A stretch of 7,685 nt of DNA, from contig JANQTR010000018.1 in the NCBI GenBank assembly GCA_030731635.1, forward strand, positions 1 to 7,685. Direction: 5' to 3'. The position numbers were made by a program, and so were the translations under genes. Under the pieces are notes generated by a model. The model had not been told where the DNA came from. It searched no databases and saw only the letters and a program-made list of their open reading frames with translations. The stretch's first letter is position 1. Each line of letters opens with the position of its first letter. This document shows, piece after piece, positions 1 to 6,886 of this stretch. Origin of the DNA: Erythrobacter sp. (GTDB lineage: Bacteria > Pseudomonadota > Alphaproteobacteria > Sphingomonadales > Sphingomonadaceae).

Positions 1-35
1 TTGGTGGTCTGGTTGAGAGCGGGGGCGGTGGCCAT
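1..35 (-). CDS. atpD: ATP synthase F1 subunit beta, N-terminal fragment
   Basis: Only the first 11 codons (MATAPALNQTT) and two bases of the next lie in the window; the gene continues past its left edge. The beta subunit carries the catalytic nucleotide sites of F1 ATP synthase on the cytoplasmic side of the inner membrane. None of its diagnostic motifs is visible here. The call rests on position (next after atpG in the standard H-A-G-D-C order, same strand) and on an N-terminus like that of alphaproteobacterial beta subunits. The ATG at 33-35 follows an AAGGAA Shine-Dalgarno sequence (complement of 42-47) with a 6-nt spacer. The 54-nt gap to atpG is longer than the other gaps in the operon. 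Confidence 0.85.
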   Translation of the reverse strand, partial: MATAPALNQTT

Positions 36-89
36 TTTTCGTTCCTTAGCCTTCAATGAGAGCGCTGCTGCGCCCATTTTCGGTTGTTG

Positions 90-959
90 CTACAGCGCTT
101 CCGCGCCAGCAATAATTTCAATCAGTTCGGTGGTGATCGCGGCCTGACGTTGGCGGTTGTAGACGATCGTCAGCTTGCTGATCAGATCGCCCGCGTTGCG
201 TGTGGCGTTGTCCATTGCGGTCATCGAGGCGCCCTGTTCTGACGCCTCACGTTCCAGCAGCGCGCCGAACAGCTGGGTGCGCACGTAACGCGGCAGCAGT
301 TCTTCGAGGATTTCTTCCTCGCCCGGCTCGTAATCGACCACTGAATCCGCCGCGACCATTTCAGTCGGGGCGGGGACGGGGATCAGCTGGTTGATGGTCG
401 GGTCCTGCGCCAATGCCGACTTGAAGGTCGGATAGACAAGGTGCGCGATATCGAACTTGCCTGCGTCAAACATCGCGATCAGATCGTTGGCGATGGCTTC
501 CGCCTCGTCAAAACCGGGGGTCTTGACCGTGCTGGTGTCGAACCCCTTGCCGATCAGCGTCGGAAATTCGCGCTTCAACGGTGCACGGCCTTTTTTGCCG
601 ACGAGGTAGAATTCCACCGTCTTGCCTGCGTTGAGCAATTCGCGCGCCTTGATCTTGGCGGCCTTGACGATGTTCGAGTTCAACCCGCCGCACAGGCCCT
701 TGTCGGTGTTGACCACCACGAGGAGGACGCGCTGATCCGATCCGGTGCCGCTGAGCAGCTTGGGCGCGGCTGAGCCTGCAACTTTCCCCGCGAGGCTCGC
801 CATCACCGCCGCAAGCCGCGTGGCATAGGGGCGCCCGGCCTCAGCCGCAGCCTGCGCGCGGCGCAGCTTGGCGGCTGCGACCATCTGCTTGGCCTTGGTG
901 ATCTTCTGGGTCGATTTGACCGAGTTGATCCGACCTTTGAGTTCCTTGAGGGATGCCAC
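90..959 (-). CDS. atpG: ATP synthase F1 subunit gamma
   Basis: This is the central rotor shaft of F1 ATP synthase, which couples proton flow through F0 to catalysis in the alpha3-beta3 ring. The product is 289 residues, close to the usual 285-295. The N-terminal helix (MASLKELKGRINSVKSTQKI, followed by a basic, Ala-rich stretch to about residue 36) and the C-terminal helix (about 243-289) form the coiled-coil shaft. The C-terminus contains the gamma signature ITTELIEIIAGAEAL. The central Rossmann-like part includes VNTDKGLCGGLN near residues 83-94. The start is a GTG at 957-959: it gives the conserved N-terminus exactly and sits 9 nt from an AGGA that overlaps the atpA stop codon. It lies 12 nt after atpA and 54 nt before atpD, so it is co-transcribed with both. 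Confidence 0.98.
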   Translation of the reverse strand: MASLKELKGRINSVKSTQKITKAKQMVAAAKLRRAQAAAEAGRPYATRLAAVMASLAGKVAGSAAPKLLSGTGSDQRVLLVVVNTDKGLCGGLNSNIVKAAKIKARELLNAGKTVEFYLVGKKGRAPLKREFPTLIGKGFDTSTVKTPGFDEAEAIANDLIAMFDAGKFDIAHLVYPTFKSALAQDPTINQLIPVPAPTEMVAADSVVDYEPGEEEILEELLPRYVRTQLFGALLEREASEQGASMTAMDNATRNAGDLISKLTIVYNRQRQAAITTELIEIIAGAEAL

Positions 960-968
960 GGGGCGGTG

Positions 969-974
969 TCCTTA
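969..974 (-). promoter_or_regulatory. atpG ribosome binding site fused to the atpA stop codon
   Basis: On the minus strand this reads TAAGGA. The TAA is the atpA stop and the overlapping AAGGA is the Shine-Dalgarno sequence for atpG, 9 nt before its GTG start. A ribosome ending atpA therefore stops on the atpG binding site, which suggests translational coupling. The overlap is seen directly; coupling is inferred. Confidence 0.75.
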
Positions 975-2501
975 CGCGAACTGTTTGGCGAAAGCTTGCA
1001 GCGCGGCCTTGGCCTTGTCTGCGACTTCGCCTTCGAACTTCTTGCTGGTGCGGATTTCGGTCAGCACGTCGCCGTGTTCGCGGCGCATGTAATCGAGCAT
1101 CTGGGTTTCATACTCGCCCACGCGGTTCACCGGGATCGCGTCGAGATAGCCGTTGGTGCCGGCGTAGATCGATACGGTCTGTTCCTCGAACGGCATCGGG
1201 CTGAACTGCTTCTGCTTGAGCAGTTCAGTCAGGCGCGCGCCGCGGTTCAGCAGTTTTTGCGTGGCGGCATCAAGGTCCGAACCGAACTGCGCAAACGCCG
1301 CCATTTCGCGGTATTGCGCAAGGTCCAGCTTCATCGAGCCCGAAACCTTTTTCATCGCCTTGGTTTGAGCGGCACCGCCCACGCGGCTCACCGACAGACC
1401 GACGTTGATCGCCGGCCGGATGCCCTGATAGAACAGGCCGGTTTCAAGGAAGATCTGGCCATCGGTGATCGAAATCACGTTGGTCGGGATATAGGCCGAC
1501 ACGTCGCCCGCCTGCGTTTCGATGATCGGCAGCGCGGTCAGCGAACCGCTGCCATTGTCGCCGTTCATCTTCGCCGCACGTTCGAGCAGACGGCTGTGCA
1601 GGTAGAACACGTCGCCCGGATAGGCTTCACGGCCCGGAGGACGACGCAGCAGCAGCGACATCTGGCGGTAGGCCACGGCCTGCTTGGAAAGGTCATCGTA
1701 GACGATCACGGCGTGCATGCCGTTGTCGCGGAAAAATTCGCCCATCGCGCAGCCGGTATAGGGCGCAAGGTATTGCAGCGGGGCAGGCTCAGATGCGGTC
1801 GCGGCGACCACGATCGAATATTCCATCGCACCGTTTTCTTCGAGCTGCTTGACGATCTGGGCGACCGTCGAACGCTTCTGACCGATGGCGACATAGACGC
1901 AGTAAAGCTTCTTGCCTTCATCGTCGCCGGCGTTGGCTTCTTTCTGGTTGATGAAGGTGTCGATCGCGACAGCGGTCTTGCCGGTCTGACGGTCACCGAT
2001 GATCAGTTCGCGCTGACCACGGCCGACGGGGACGAGGGCGTCAATCGCCTTGAGGCCGGTCTGGACGGGCTCAGAAACCGATTCGCGCGGGATGATGCCG
2101 GGTGCCTTCACTTCGACGCGGCGACGCTCGGTCGTGTCGATCGGGCCCTTGCCGTCAATCGGGTTGCCCAGCGCATCGACGACGCGGCCCAGCAGGCCCT
2201 TGCCAACCGGCACGTCAACGATGGTGCCGGTGCGCTTGACCACGTCACCTTCCTTGATCTCGGCATCCGAACCGAAGATCACGACACCGACATTGTCCGC
2301 TTCAAGGTTGAGGGCCATGCCCTGCACGCCATTGGCGAATTCGACCATTTCGCCGGCCTGCACCTGATCAAGCCCGTGGATGCGGGCGATCCCGTCACCC
2401 ACGCTGAGCACGGTGCCGGTTTCGCTGACTTCGGCCTCGGTGCCGAAATTGGCGATCTGGTCCTTGATGACCTTGGAGATTTCTGCGGCGCGGATTTGCA
2501 T
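972..2501 (-). CDS. atpA: ATP synthase F1 subunit alpha
   Basis: This is the non-catalytic nucleotide-binding subunit of the alpha3-beta3 hexamer of F1 ATP synthase. The product is 509 residues, within the normal range. In order, it shows an N-terminal delta-contacting helix (about 1-22), a beta-barrel domain (about 25-95), the Walker A loop GDRQTGKT at 169-176, the conserved segment IVYDDLSKQAVAYRQMSLLL at 266-285, the RRPPGREAYPGDVFY stretch that follows, and the arginine-finger region VGLSVSRVGGAAQ at 367-379 with Arg373. A helical C-terminal domain ends the protein. No conserved position looks altered. The ATG at 2499-2501 follows an AGGA sequence at 8 nt spacing and gives the usual MQIRAAEIS start. 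It is the second gene of the operon, 12 nt from both atpH and atpG. Confidence 0.99.
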   Translation of the reverse strand: MQIRAAEISKVIKDQIANFGTEAEVSETGTVLSVGDGIARIHGLDQVQAGEMVEFANGVQGMALNLEADNVGVVIFGSDAEIKEGDVVKRTGTIVDVPVGKGLLGRVVDALGNPIDGKGPIDTTERRRVEVKAPGIIPRESVSEPVQTGLKAIDALVPVGRGQRELIIGDRQTGKTAVAIDTFINQKEANAGDDEGKKLYCVYVAIGQKRSTVAQIVKQLEENGAMEYSIVVAATASEPAPLQYLAPYTGCAMGEFFRDNGMHAVIVYDDLSKQAVAYRQMSLLLRRPPGREAYPGDVFYLHSRLLERAAKMNGDNGSGSLTALPIIETQAGDVSAYIPTNVISITDGQIFLETGLFYQGIRPAINVGLSVSRVGGAAQTKAMKKVSGSMKLDLAQYREMAAFAQFGSDLDAATQKLLNRGARLTELLKQKQFSPMPFEEQTVSIYAGTNGYLDAIPVNRVGEYETQMLDYMRREHGDVLTEIRTSKKFEGEVADKAKAALQAFAKQFA

Positions 2502-2509
2502 GGATTGAG

Positions 2510-2516
2510 TCCTTTA
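2510..2516 (-). promoter_or_regulatory. atpA ribosome binding site fused to the atpH stop codon
   Basis: The minus strand reads TAAAGGA. The TAA ends atpH and the adjoining AGGA is the Shine-Dalgarno sequence of atpA, 8 nt before its ATG. The layout is almost the same as at the atpA-atpG junction, including the 12-nt gap between genes. Confidence 0.75.
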
Positions 2517-3068
2517 AGCCTGCATGGCTTTGGCAAGCGAGTTGAGACGGGTGCGGATCGAGGCATCAATGCGCTGCGATCCGATGGTGACGACGAGCCC
2601 GCCGAGCAGGTCGGGATCGACCGTGGCGGAGAGCATGACAGTGCGGCCTTCGCGCGCCGTCAACTTGGTTTTCAGAGCAGCAATCTGATCCGCGCTGAGC
2701 GGGTGCGCGCTGGTGACTGTGGCGGTCACTTCGCCGCGCTGGCCAGCGGCAATCGCCTTGAACGCGGTGATGATCCCCGGCAGCTTGCCCAAACGGCGGT
2801 TGGCCGCCAGCACACCAATGAAATTGCTGGTCAGGACTGACAGCTTCAGCTTTTTGGCCACCGCTGCCATCGCCTTGCCCTGCACATCGCGGGCCAGTTC
2901 TGGGTTGGTGGTCAGTTCGGCGAGATCGCGCGATTCGGTCAGCGCGGCCGACAGCGTTTCGAGATCGCTCTCGACAGCTGTGACTTTGCCGCTCTCGCTG
3001 GCGAGATCGAACAGAGCCGAGGCATAGCGCCCAGCCAGGCTAGCCTTGATACCGGCGGAAATATCCAC
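2514..3068 (-). CDS. atpH: ATP synthase F1 subunit delta
   Basis: The delta subunit (OSCP equivalent) sits on top of F1 and joins it to the peripheral stalk formed by the b subunits. The product is 184 residues; the E. coli subunit has 177. The N-terminal helical domain shows GRYASALFDLA at about 13-23. The C-terminal part carries the family signature around VDPDLLGGLVVTIGSQRIDA (about residues 148-167), followed by a final helix ending in RLNSLAKAM. The start is a GTG at 3066-3068, preceded by GAGGA about 10 nt upstream. No in-frame ATG or other start close upstream is better placed. It is the first gene of the F1 operon. There are no F0 genes upstream, as is usual in alphaproteobacteria, where they lie in a separate cluster. 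Confidence 0.97.
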   Translation of the reverse strand: MDISAGIKASLAGRYASALFDLASESGKVTAVESDLETLSAALTESRDLAELTTNPELARDVQGKAMAAVAKKLKLSVLTSNFIGVLAANRRLGKLPGIITAFKAIAAGQRGEVTATVTSAHPLSADQIAALKTKLTAREGRTVMLSATVDPDLLGGLVVTIGSQRIDASIRTRLNSLAKAMQA

Positions 3069-3288
3069 GCGCGTGCAGTCCTCTTGCGAAGCTTCGAAGG
3101 GTTAATGCTTGGGCCTTGGAAATGGGGCGTGCACGAGGGCTGCCCTCAAGGTTGGCGCGCGCCTAGCAATTGATTCCCGCTGGTGCAAGCCACGGCGCAA
3201 AGTCTTGGGGCGGGATTTTCTGGACAGGCGGGCTTCTGCGCGACAGATTATGCGGCAAGAGGCGACAAAGCCTCACGGGAGAGAGATC
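3069..3288. other. Divergent intergenic region between atpH and the dioxygenase gene
   Basis: This 220-nt gap must hold the promoter of the F1 operon (leftward) and probably that of the dioxygenase (rightward). I could not find a convincing -35/-10 pair for the operon. The region contains three short perfect inverted repeats: CGAAGCTTCG at 3087-3096, GAGGGC/GCCCTC around one base at 3135-3147, and GGCGCGCGCC at 3154-3163. There is one GATTC at 3172-3176, which fits the GANTC site of the alphaproteobacterial cell-cycle methylase CcrM. The rightward reading frame from an ATG at 3109 stays open into the dioxygenase, but its first 60 residues look non-conserved and arginine-rich, so I treat that part as untranslated. 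Confidence 0.6.
3221..3251 (+). promoter_or_regulatory. Weak candidate promoter for the dioxygenase gene
   Basis: TGGACA (3221-3226) differs from the -35 consensus at one base. GATTAT (3246-3251) matches four of six -10 positions. The 19-nt spacer is longer than the preferred 17. It would place a transcript start about 30 nt before the ATG at 3289. This is a pattern match only. Confidence 0.2.
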
Positions 3289-4116
3289 ATGGAAATACGG
3301 CCAATGGGCCCGCGCTGCGGGGTCGAAATTGCAGGCCTGGCACTGGCGACGTGCAGCGATGCCGAGGTGTCGGCGATCAAGGCGGCGATTTACGAGCACG
3401 GCGTCGCGGTGTTCCGCGATCAGGATTTTGCGCCCGAAGATCATATCGCCTTTGCCAAACGCTGGGGCGGGATCGATCTCAACAACTATTTCCCCTTGAA
3501 CCCGCGCTGGCCGGAAATCGCGCTGGTCAGCAAGGCGCCCGACCAGACCACCAATATTGGCGGGGCATGGCACACCGATCACTCCTATGATCAAGTGCCC
3601 GCGATGGGATCGATCCTGGTCGCCCGCGTACTGCCGCCGTCCGGGGGCGACACATTATTTGCGCATATGGGCGCGGCCTACGATGATTTGCCCGATGACC
3701 TGAAGGCGGAGATTGAAGGGCTGGAGGCATTTCACACCGCCGATCACGTTTATAAGAAAGACGGGCTTTACGCCCAGACGGACGTGGGCAAGACCCTGCG
3801 CGGGCAGGATCTGCGCACTGGCGCGGTGCACCCGGTGGTAATCCGCCATCCGGTGACTGGGCGCAGGCTGCTTTATGTCAACGGCGGTTTCACGATCAAC
3901 TTCGTGGGCCAAACGCGTGAGCAGAGCTTGCCGCTGCTGTCACAATTGCTTGCCGCTGCTGTGAAAGAGGATAATCAGTGCCGAGTGGAGTGGAAACCGG
4001 GCACGGTGGCGATCTGGGATAACCGCACGACCTGGCACAATGCGCTCAACGATTACCACGGCCACGCGCGCGAAATGCATCGCATTACGTTGAGCGGTGA
4101 GGCTTTGGCGGCGTAG
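3289..4116 (+). CDS. TauD/TfdA-family Fe(II)/2-oxoglutarate-dependent dioxygenase
   Basis: This is a non-haem iron oxygenase of 275 residues; E. coli TauD has 283. Such enzymes hydroxylate a substrate while converting 2-oxoglutarate and O2 to succinate and CO2. The iron triad is complete: His95 and Asp97 in AWHTDHSY, and His250 in WDNRTTWHNA. Thr122 in GGDTLF and Arg261 match the 2-oxoglutarate contacts of TauD (Thr126, Arg266) with the same spacing from the triad. Arg265 matches TauD Arg270, which holds the substrate's acid group. The region holding TauD's taurine-binding His70 reads LNNYFPLNP here, with no His, so taurine is unlikely and the substrate is unknown; family members act on sulfonates, aryloxyacetates and other carboxylates. 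I chose the ATG at 3289 because GGGAGAG precedes it at proper spacing and family homology begins there. No transporter or pathway gene adjoins it. Confidence 0.9.
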   Translation: MEIRPMGPRCGVEIAGLALATCSDAEVSAIKAAIYEHGVAVFRDQDFAPEDHIAFAKRWGGIDLNNYFPLNPRWPEIALVSKAPDQTTNIGGAWHTDHSYDQVPAMGSILVARVLPPSGGDTLFAHMGAAYDDLPDDLKAEIEGLEAFHTADHVYKKDGLYAQTDVGKTLRGQDLRTGAVHPVVIRHPVTGRRLLYVNGGFTINFVGQTREQSLPLLSQLLAAAVKEDNQCRVEWKPGTVAIWDNRTTWHNALNDYHGHAREMHRITLSGEALAA

Positions 4117-4151
4117 GCATTTGCAGGTCAGCCGGGCTCGATGGGCGCGCG

Positions 4152-5150
4152 TCAGGGCGCCTCTTGTTCGGCCGCGGCAACCGGGGTCGCACAGGCCTCG
4201 CCGCAGTCTGTCTGATCAAGCTCATCATAAGCCAGGCGCACAAACCGCTCTAACCGGATCGAAGGCTCGTTCGGGCCCATAGCATAAAGGCCGCGCAGAT
4301 AGGCGCGGTCAAGCTGTGTCATGGCCGGCGGCGCTTCTTCAGGGACGGTCTTGAACATAGAGAGAATCGACTGAGCGCTTTCGACTTCGATCTCCACTTC
4401 CGGCTGCGGATTGCCCAAAAGCCATACGGTTGCATAATCCGCCAACTGGTTGGTGGTGTATCCGGAAATGCGCTTGGCGTCGTAAATCACGAAGGAATTG
4501 ATCCGCGCGTCGCTGAACTTGATTGTAATCCTGCTGGGATCAAGTGAGTTGGTTACCAACGCGTTGGCATTGCCGGTGCCGAAGATAAAGCTTCCGCCCG
4601 CCGCTGCGCCGCCTTGGGCACCGTTGGCTCCGTCGCGATCGCGAAGCTGGAACAACGCCCAGTTGATGGCTGGATCGTTCCGCCGGAATGCTGCCTTGAT
4701 TCGCCGATTGCCTCGAACGGTGAAGATGTCCGGATATTTCTTGCGCAGCCGCGTGATGAAGGTTTGCGGGTCGTCAACGAAAACGACCAGCGCATTGGTA
4801 GTGCAGCCTGACGGAGCGACCGTGAATCCGGCGTCGATCACATTGGCCTGAATGCGGTTGGCAACAACCGTGCCGACATCATCGCCAAGCCCGGCAATCT
4901 GGACGCAGATCGGCTCCTGATATTTCGACAAGGGCGTGTCGATTGTCCGCCCGCGCATGGCAATGTCGCGTAACGCGCTGATGACTTCGCTGCGTTCCAG
5001 CTTGCGTTCGCCCTGAACCGTGATGCCATCGTCCACATCGGCAGGATCGTCTGCGGCCGTTTCCTGTGCTGCTGCGGCAGAGGAAAGGCCAGCTGACAAC
5101 CAAAACCCCAGAACGCCTAACGCGACTGCGGTTCTGGAACAGCGCACCAT
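4152..5150 (-). CDS. Secreted protein of unknown function
   Basis: I do not recognise a named family, though proteins of this general appearance are familiar to me from sphingomonads (an impression, not a search). The product is 332 residues. It has a signal peptide (MVRCSRTAVALGVLGFWLSA with an Ala-rich end, likely cleaved near residue 28), so it should be periplasmic or exported. A short acidic linker leads to ITVQGERKL at about 43-51. The main domain has a mixed alpha/beta look, with Cys82 and Cys116 flanking a conserved-looking stretch and a VVFVDDPQTFI strand-turn at 122-132. A Gly/Ala-rich loop lies at 179-187. Cys316 and Cys320 lie near an Ala/Glu-rich tail. The four mature cysteines could form disulfides. 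No catalytic motif is visible. The ATG follows AGAGG at about 7 nt spacing. The gene converges on the dioxygenase gene, with 35 nt between stop codons. Confidence 0.85.
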   Translation of the reverse strand: MVRCSRTAVALGVLGFWLSAGLSSAAAAQETAADDPADVDDGITVQGERKLERSEVISALRDIAMRGRTIDTPLSKYQEPICVQIAGLGDDVGTVVANRIQANVIDAGFTVAPSGCTTNALVVFVDDPQTFITRLRKKYPDIFTVRGNRRIKAAFRRNDPAINWALFQLRDRDGANGAQGGAAAGGSFIFGTGNANALVTNSLDPSRITIKFSDARINSFVIYDAKRISGYTTNQLADYATVWLLGNPQPEVEIEVESAQSILSMFKTVPEEAPPAMTQLDRAYLRGLYAMGPNEPSIRLERFVRLAYDELDQTDCGEACATPVAAAEQEAP

Positions 5151-5170
5151 GTTAGCCTCTTACCGCTTAA

Positions 5171-5199
5171 ATTACAGCACTATGGTGGCAATCGGGCAA
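5171..5199 (-). promoter_or_regulatory. Candidate sigma-70-type promoter of the secreted-protein gene
   Basis: The minus strand has TTGCCC (complement of 5194-5199, four of six -35 matches), a 17-nt spacer, and TGTAAT (complement of 5171-5176, five of six -10 matches). The predicted transcript start is about 14 nt before the ATG at 5148-5150, just upstream of the AAGAGG ribosome site. It lies in the 60-nt gap after the protease gene, so the secreted-protein gene may be transcribed apart from the protease even though both read the same way. Confidence 0.4.
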
Positions 5200-5210
5200 T
5201 GAACCAGAGA

Positions 5211-6794
5211 TTAATTTGCAGCGCCGCTCTGCCGCGCGGTGCAGCTATAGACCAGCCGTTCATTGGGCCGCTCGGGCAGCAAGGCGATCAACGCCGATTG
5301 CTGTTCGCCCAGCGTGCGCGCGGCATCGCTGACCCCGCAGGCAGGCGGGGTATAGGCGGCGCGGGCTTCGCGCGCTGCGGCGAGCGCGTCCTGCCCCAAC
5401 AGATACCGATCGGTGCGCAAGGTGCGGGTATCGGGATCATAGGTGTTGATCGCAATCGCCGCATCTTCCTGTGCGGCGAACACCCTGGCCCATTGGCCGC
5501 CCGCGCCAAGCCCATATTGCGTGCGCCCGTTGACGCAGCCATCAGCCGACCAATCAAACGCGACATCATCGGTGCGGGCCGCCGTTACCCGGCTGCGTTC
5601 GGGCACCAATGTGCAGATCAGCGTGCCCTCTGCCGCGAGCGAGGGGTTGGCATCCGCCCCATTGGCGTTTGTGCCGCCACCCTCAGCCTTGGCGACGGCG
5701 GCAGCGACGCGGTCTTCGATCTCACTCAGGCCGGGGCGCGTGACCCATAGCAGCACCGCCGCAATCCCCGCTGCGCCGGCGATGCCCGCTGCAATCCCGG
5801 CATGTTTGCGCCGCGCATCATTCCCCCGCCACATCGCCGCGGCATAGCCTGCGCCCACCGCACCAAACAGCGCGATCAGCGCCAGCGCCATGGCGTTTTC
5901 GCGCTGGCTCAACACTGTCATCTGCGCTGTCAGCCGTGCCGTTTCGCGCACTTCGCGCAAAGCCTCGGCACGGTTTGCCAGCTGTTCGCGCGCCTGCGCC
6001 TGTTCGGCTGCAAGCCGTTGGCGTTCGTCGGCATTCAGTTCTTCGATGGATCGGCACGGCAGCGCATTGGTGATCGGCTCCACCCCGTTATCCCGCAGGA
6101 AAGGCAGCAATTCGCGCAAGGATACCGCGAAGTAGAATTCCGCATCGCCGCTGTTCGATTCCGCGCTGAAACTGTTGACCCCGATTACCCGCCCGCAAGG
6201 ATCGAGCAACGGGCCGCCCGAATTCCCCCGCGCAATCGGTGCGGTGTGAAGGATCGTGTCGAACTGCCGGCTGGGCCGCTCCCCCGACAGGAACCCGCGC
6301 GATTTGACCGGTGGCTGGGCGCGGAAGATATCGGCAATATCAAGACCTTGGGCCAGATCGACATTCATCGGATAACCAACCGCCGATACCTCGCCCAGAT
6401 CGGCGCTGACCCCGCCCGCCAGTGCCAGTGGGGGCAGTTTCAAACTGCCGCTCGCGATCTCCAGCAAGGCCAGATCATTGCGCGGGCTGACCGCGATCAC
6501 GCGGGCAAATGCACCGCCTTTGCCCTCGCTCGGCACGATCCCGATCCGCAAGGTATCATCCTGCAAGGCTTCGTTGACGACATGGGCGTTGGTGACAATC
6601 CGGGTCGCGCTGACGGCAAAGCCGCTGCCGTGGCTGATGGGCGCAGGCTCTCCGCCATCCTCGCCAATGATCACGACCCGCACCACGCCGCGCGAGGCGG
6701 CATCGACATCGCCAGGATCGGCACGCGCCGGTGTAGCAAGGGGCGCAGCAAACAGGACAAGGAGCAGGGCGAGGGTGCGAAGCAGGCGGATCAT
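5211..6794 (-). CDS. Membrane-anchored trypsin-like serine protease (S1C, DegP/HtrA-type catalytic domain, no PDZ)
   Basis: The product is 527 residues. A signal peptide (about 1-25, ending TPARA) exports the chain. The protease domain (about 32-235) has the full triad: His71 in TNAHVV, Asp107 in RNDLALLEI, Ser192 in ARGNSGGPLL. Where HtrA/DegP proteins have PDZ domains, this one has a charged Ala/Glu/Arg-rich helix, probably coiled coil (about 250-298). Two hydrophobic segments follow (about 302-321 and 332-352), joined by a basic loop (MWRGNDARRK), so the loop is probably cytoplasmic and both large domains periplasmic. The C-terminal domain (about 385-527) has Cys394, Cys420, Cys486 and Cys518, possibly disulfide-bonded; I do not recognise it. 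Cys200 and Cys247 could pair in the protease part. The ATG is taken because it starts the signal peptide; no clear Shine-Dalgarno precedes it, but TTATAG ends 8 nt upstream, so a leaderless transcript is possible. A role in envelope protein quality control or signalling is inferred. Confidence 0.9.
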   Translation of the reverse strand: MIRLLRTLALLLVLFAAPLATPARADPGDVDAASRGVVRVVIIGEDGGEPAPISHGSGFAVSATRIVTNAHVVNEALQDDTLRIGIVPSEGKGGAFARVIAVSPRNDLALLEIASGSLKLPPLALAGGVSADLGEVSAVGYPMNVDLAQGLDIADIFRAQPPVKSRGFLSGERPSRQFDTILHTAPIARGNSGGPLLDPCGRVIGVNSFSAESNSGDAEFYFAVSLRELLPFLRDNGVEPITNALPCRSIEELNADERQRLAAEQAQAREQLANRAEALREVRETARLTAQMTVLSQRENAMALALIALFGAVGAGYAAAMWRGNDARRKHAGIAAGIAGAAGIAAVLLWVTRPGLSEIEDRVAAAVAKAEGGGTNANGADANPSLAAEGTLICTLVPERSRVTAARTDDVAFDWSADGCVNGRTQYGLGAGGQWARVFAAQEDAAIAINTYDPDTRTLRTDRYLLGQDALAAAREARAAYTPPACGVSDAARTLGEQQSALIALLPERPNERLVYSCTARQSGAAN

Positions 6795-6886
6795 GGCGGC
6801 AGCTATAACCGTTTTTTCCGCCAGCGCGACATTGAACGCAACAACCGGGGGTGCGGTGGGGCTTGCTGTGTGGCAGAGTGTTTCAC
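6795..6886. other. Divergent intergenic region between the protease gene and ada
   Basis: These 92 nt separate two divergent genes and must serve both. I see no good -35/-10 pair towards ada; TTGAAC at 6832-6837 is a lone -35-like element. A T-run at 6812-6817 has no stable hairpin before it. The right end merges into the parS palindrome. Confidence 0.5.

Noticed and set aside
61..99. An inverted repeat AGCGCTG/CAGCGCT around the end of atpG
   Set aside because: The stem is 7 bp with a 25-nt loop and falls partly in the atpG coding end. It is too weak for a terminator and has no T-run.
966..2840. A 624-codon open frame on the plus strand opposite atpA and atpH
   Set aside because: It is antisense to strongly conserved ATP synthase genes. 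Its composition (rich in His, Arg, Asp) is typical of the complement of GC-rich coding sequence, with no recognisable domain.
3109..3288. A 60-residue N-terminal extension of the dioxygenase, open in frame from an ATG at 3109
   Set aside because: It lacks family homology and has arginine-rich, shadow-like composition, while the ATG at 3289 has a good ribosome site and begins the conserved domain.
4117..4162. A bidirectional terminator between the converging dioxygenase and secreted-protein genes
   Set aside because: The only hairpin found (GGCGC 4144-4148 with GCGCC 4157-4161) has 5 bp, overlaps coding sequence and has no T-run.
6795..6820. A T-run at 6812-6817 as a rho-independent terminator
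   Set aside because: The sequence before it forms at most a 3-4 bp stem, and it lies between two divergent gene starts where no transcript should end.
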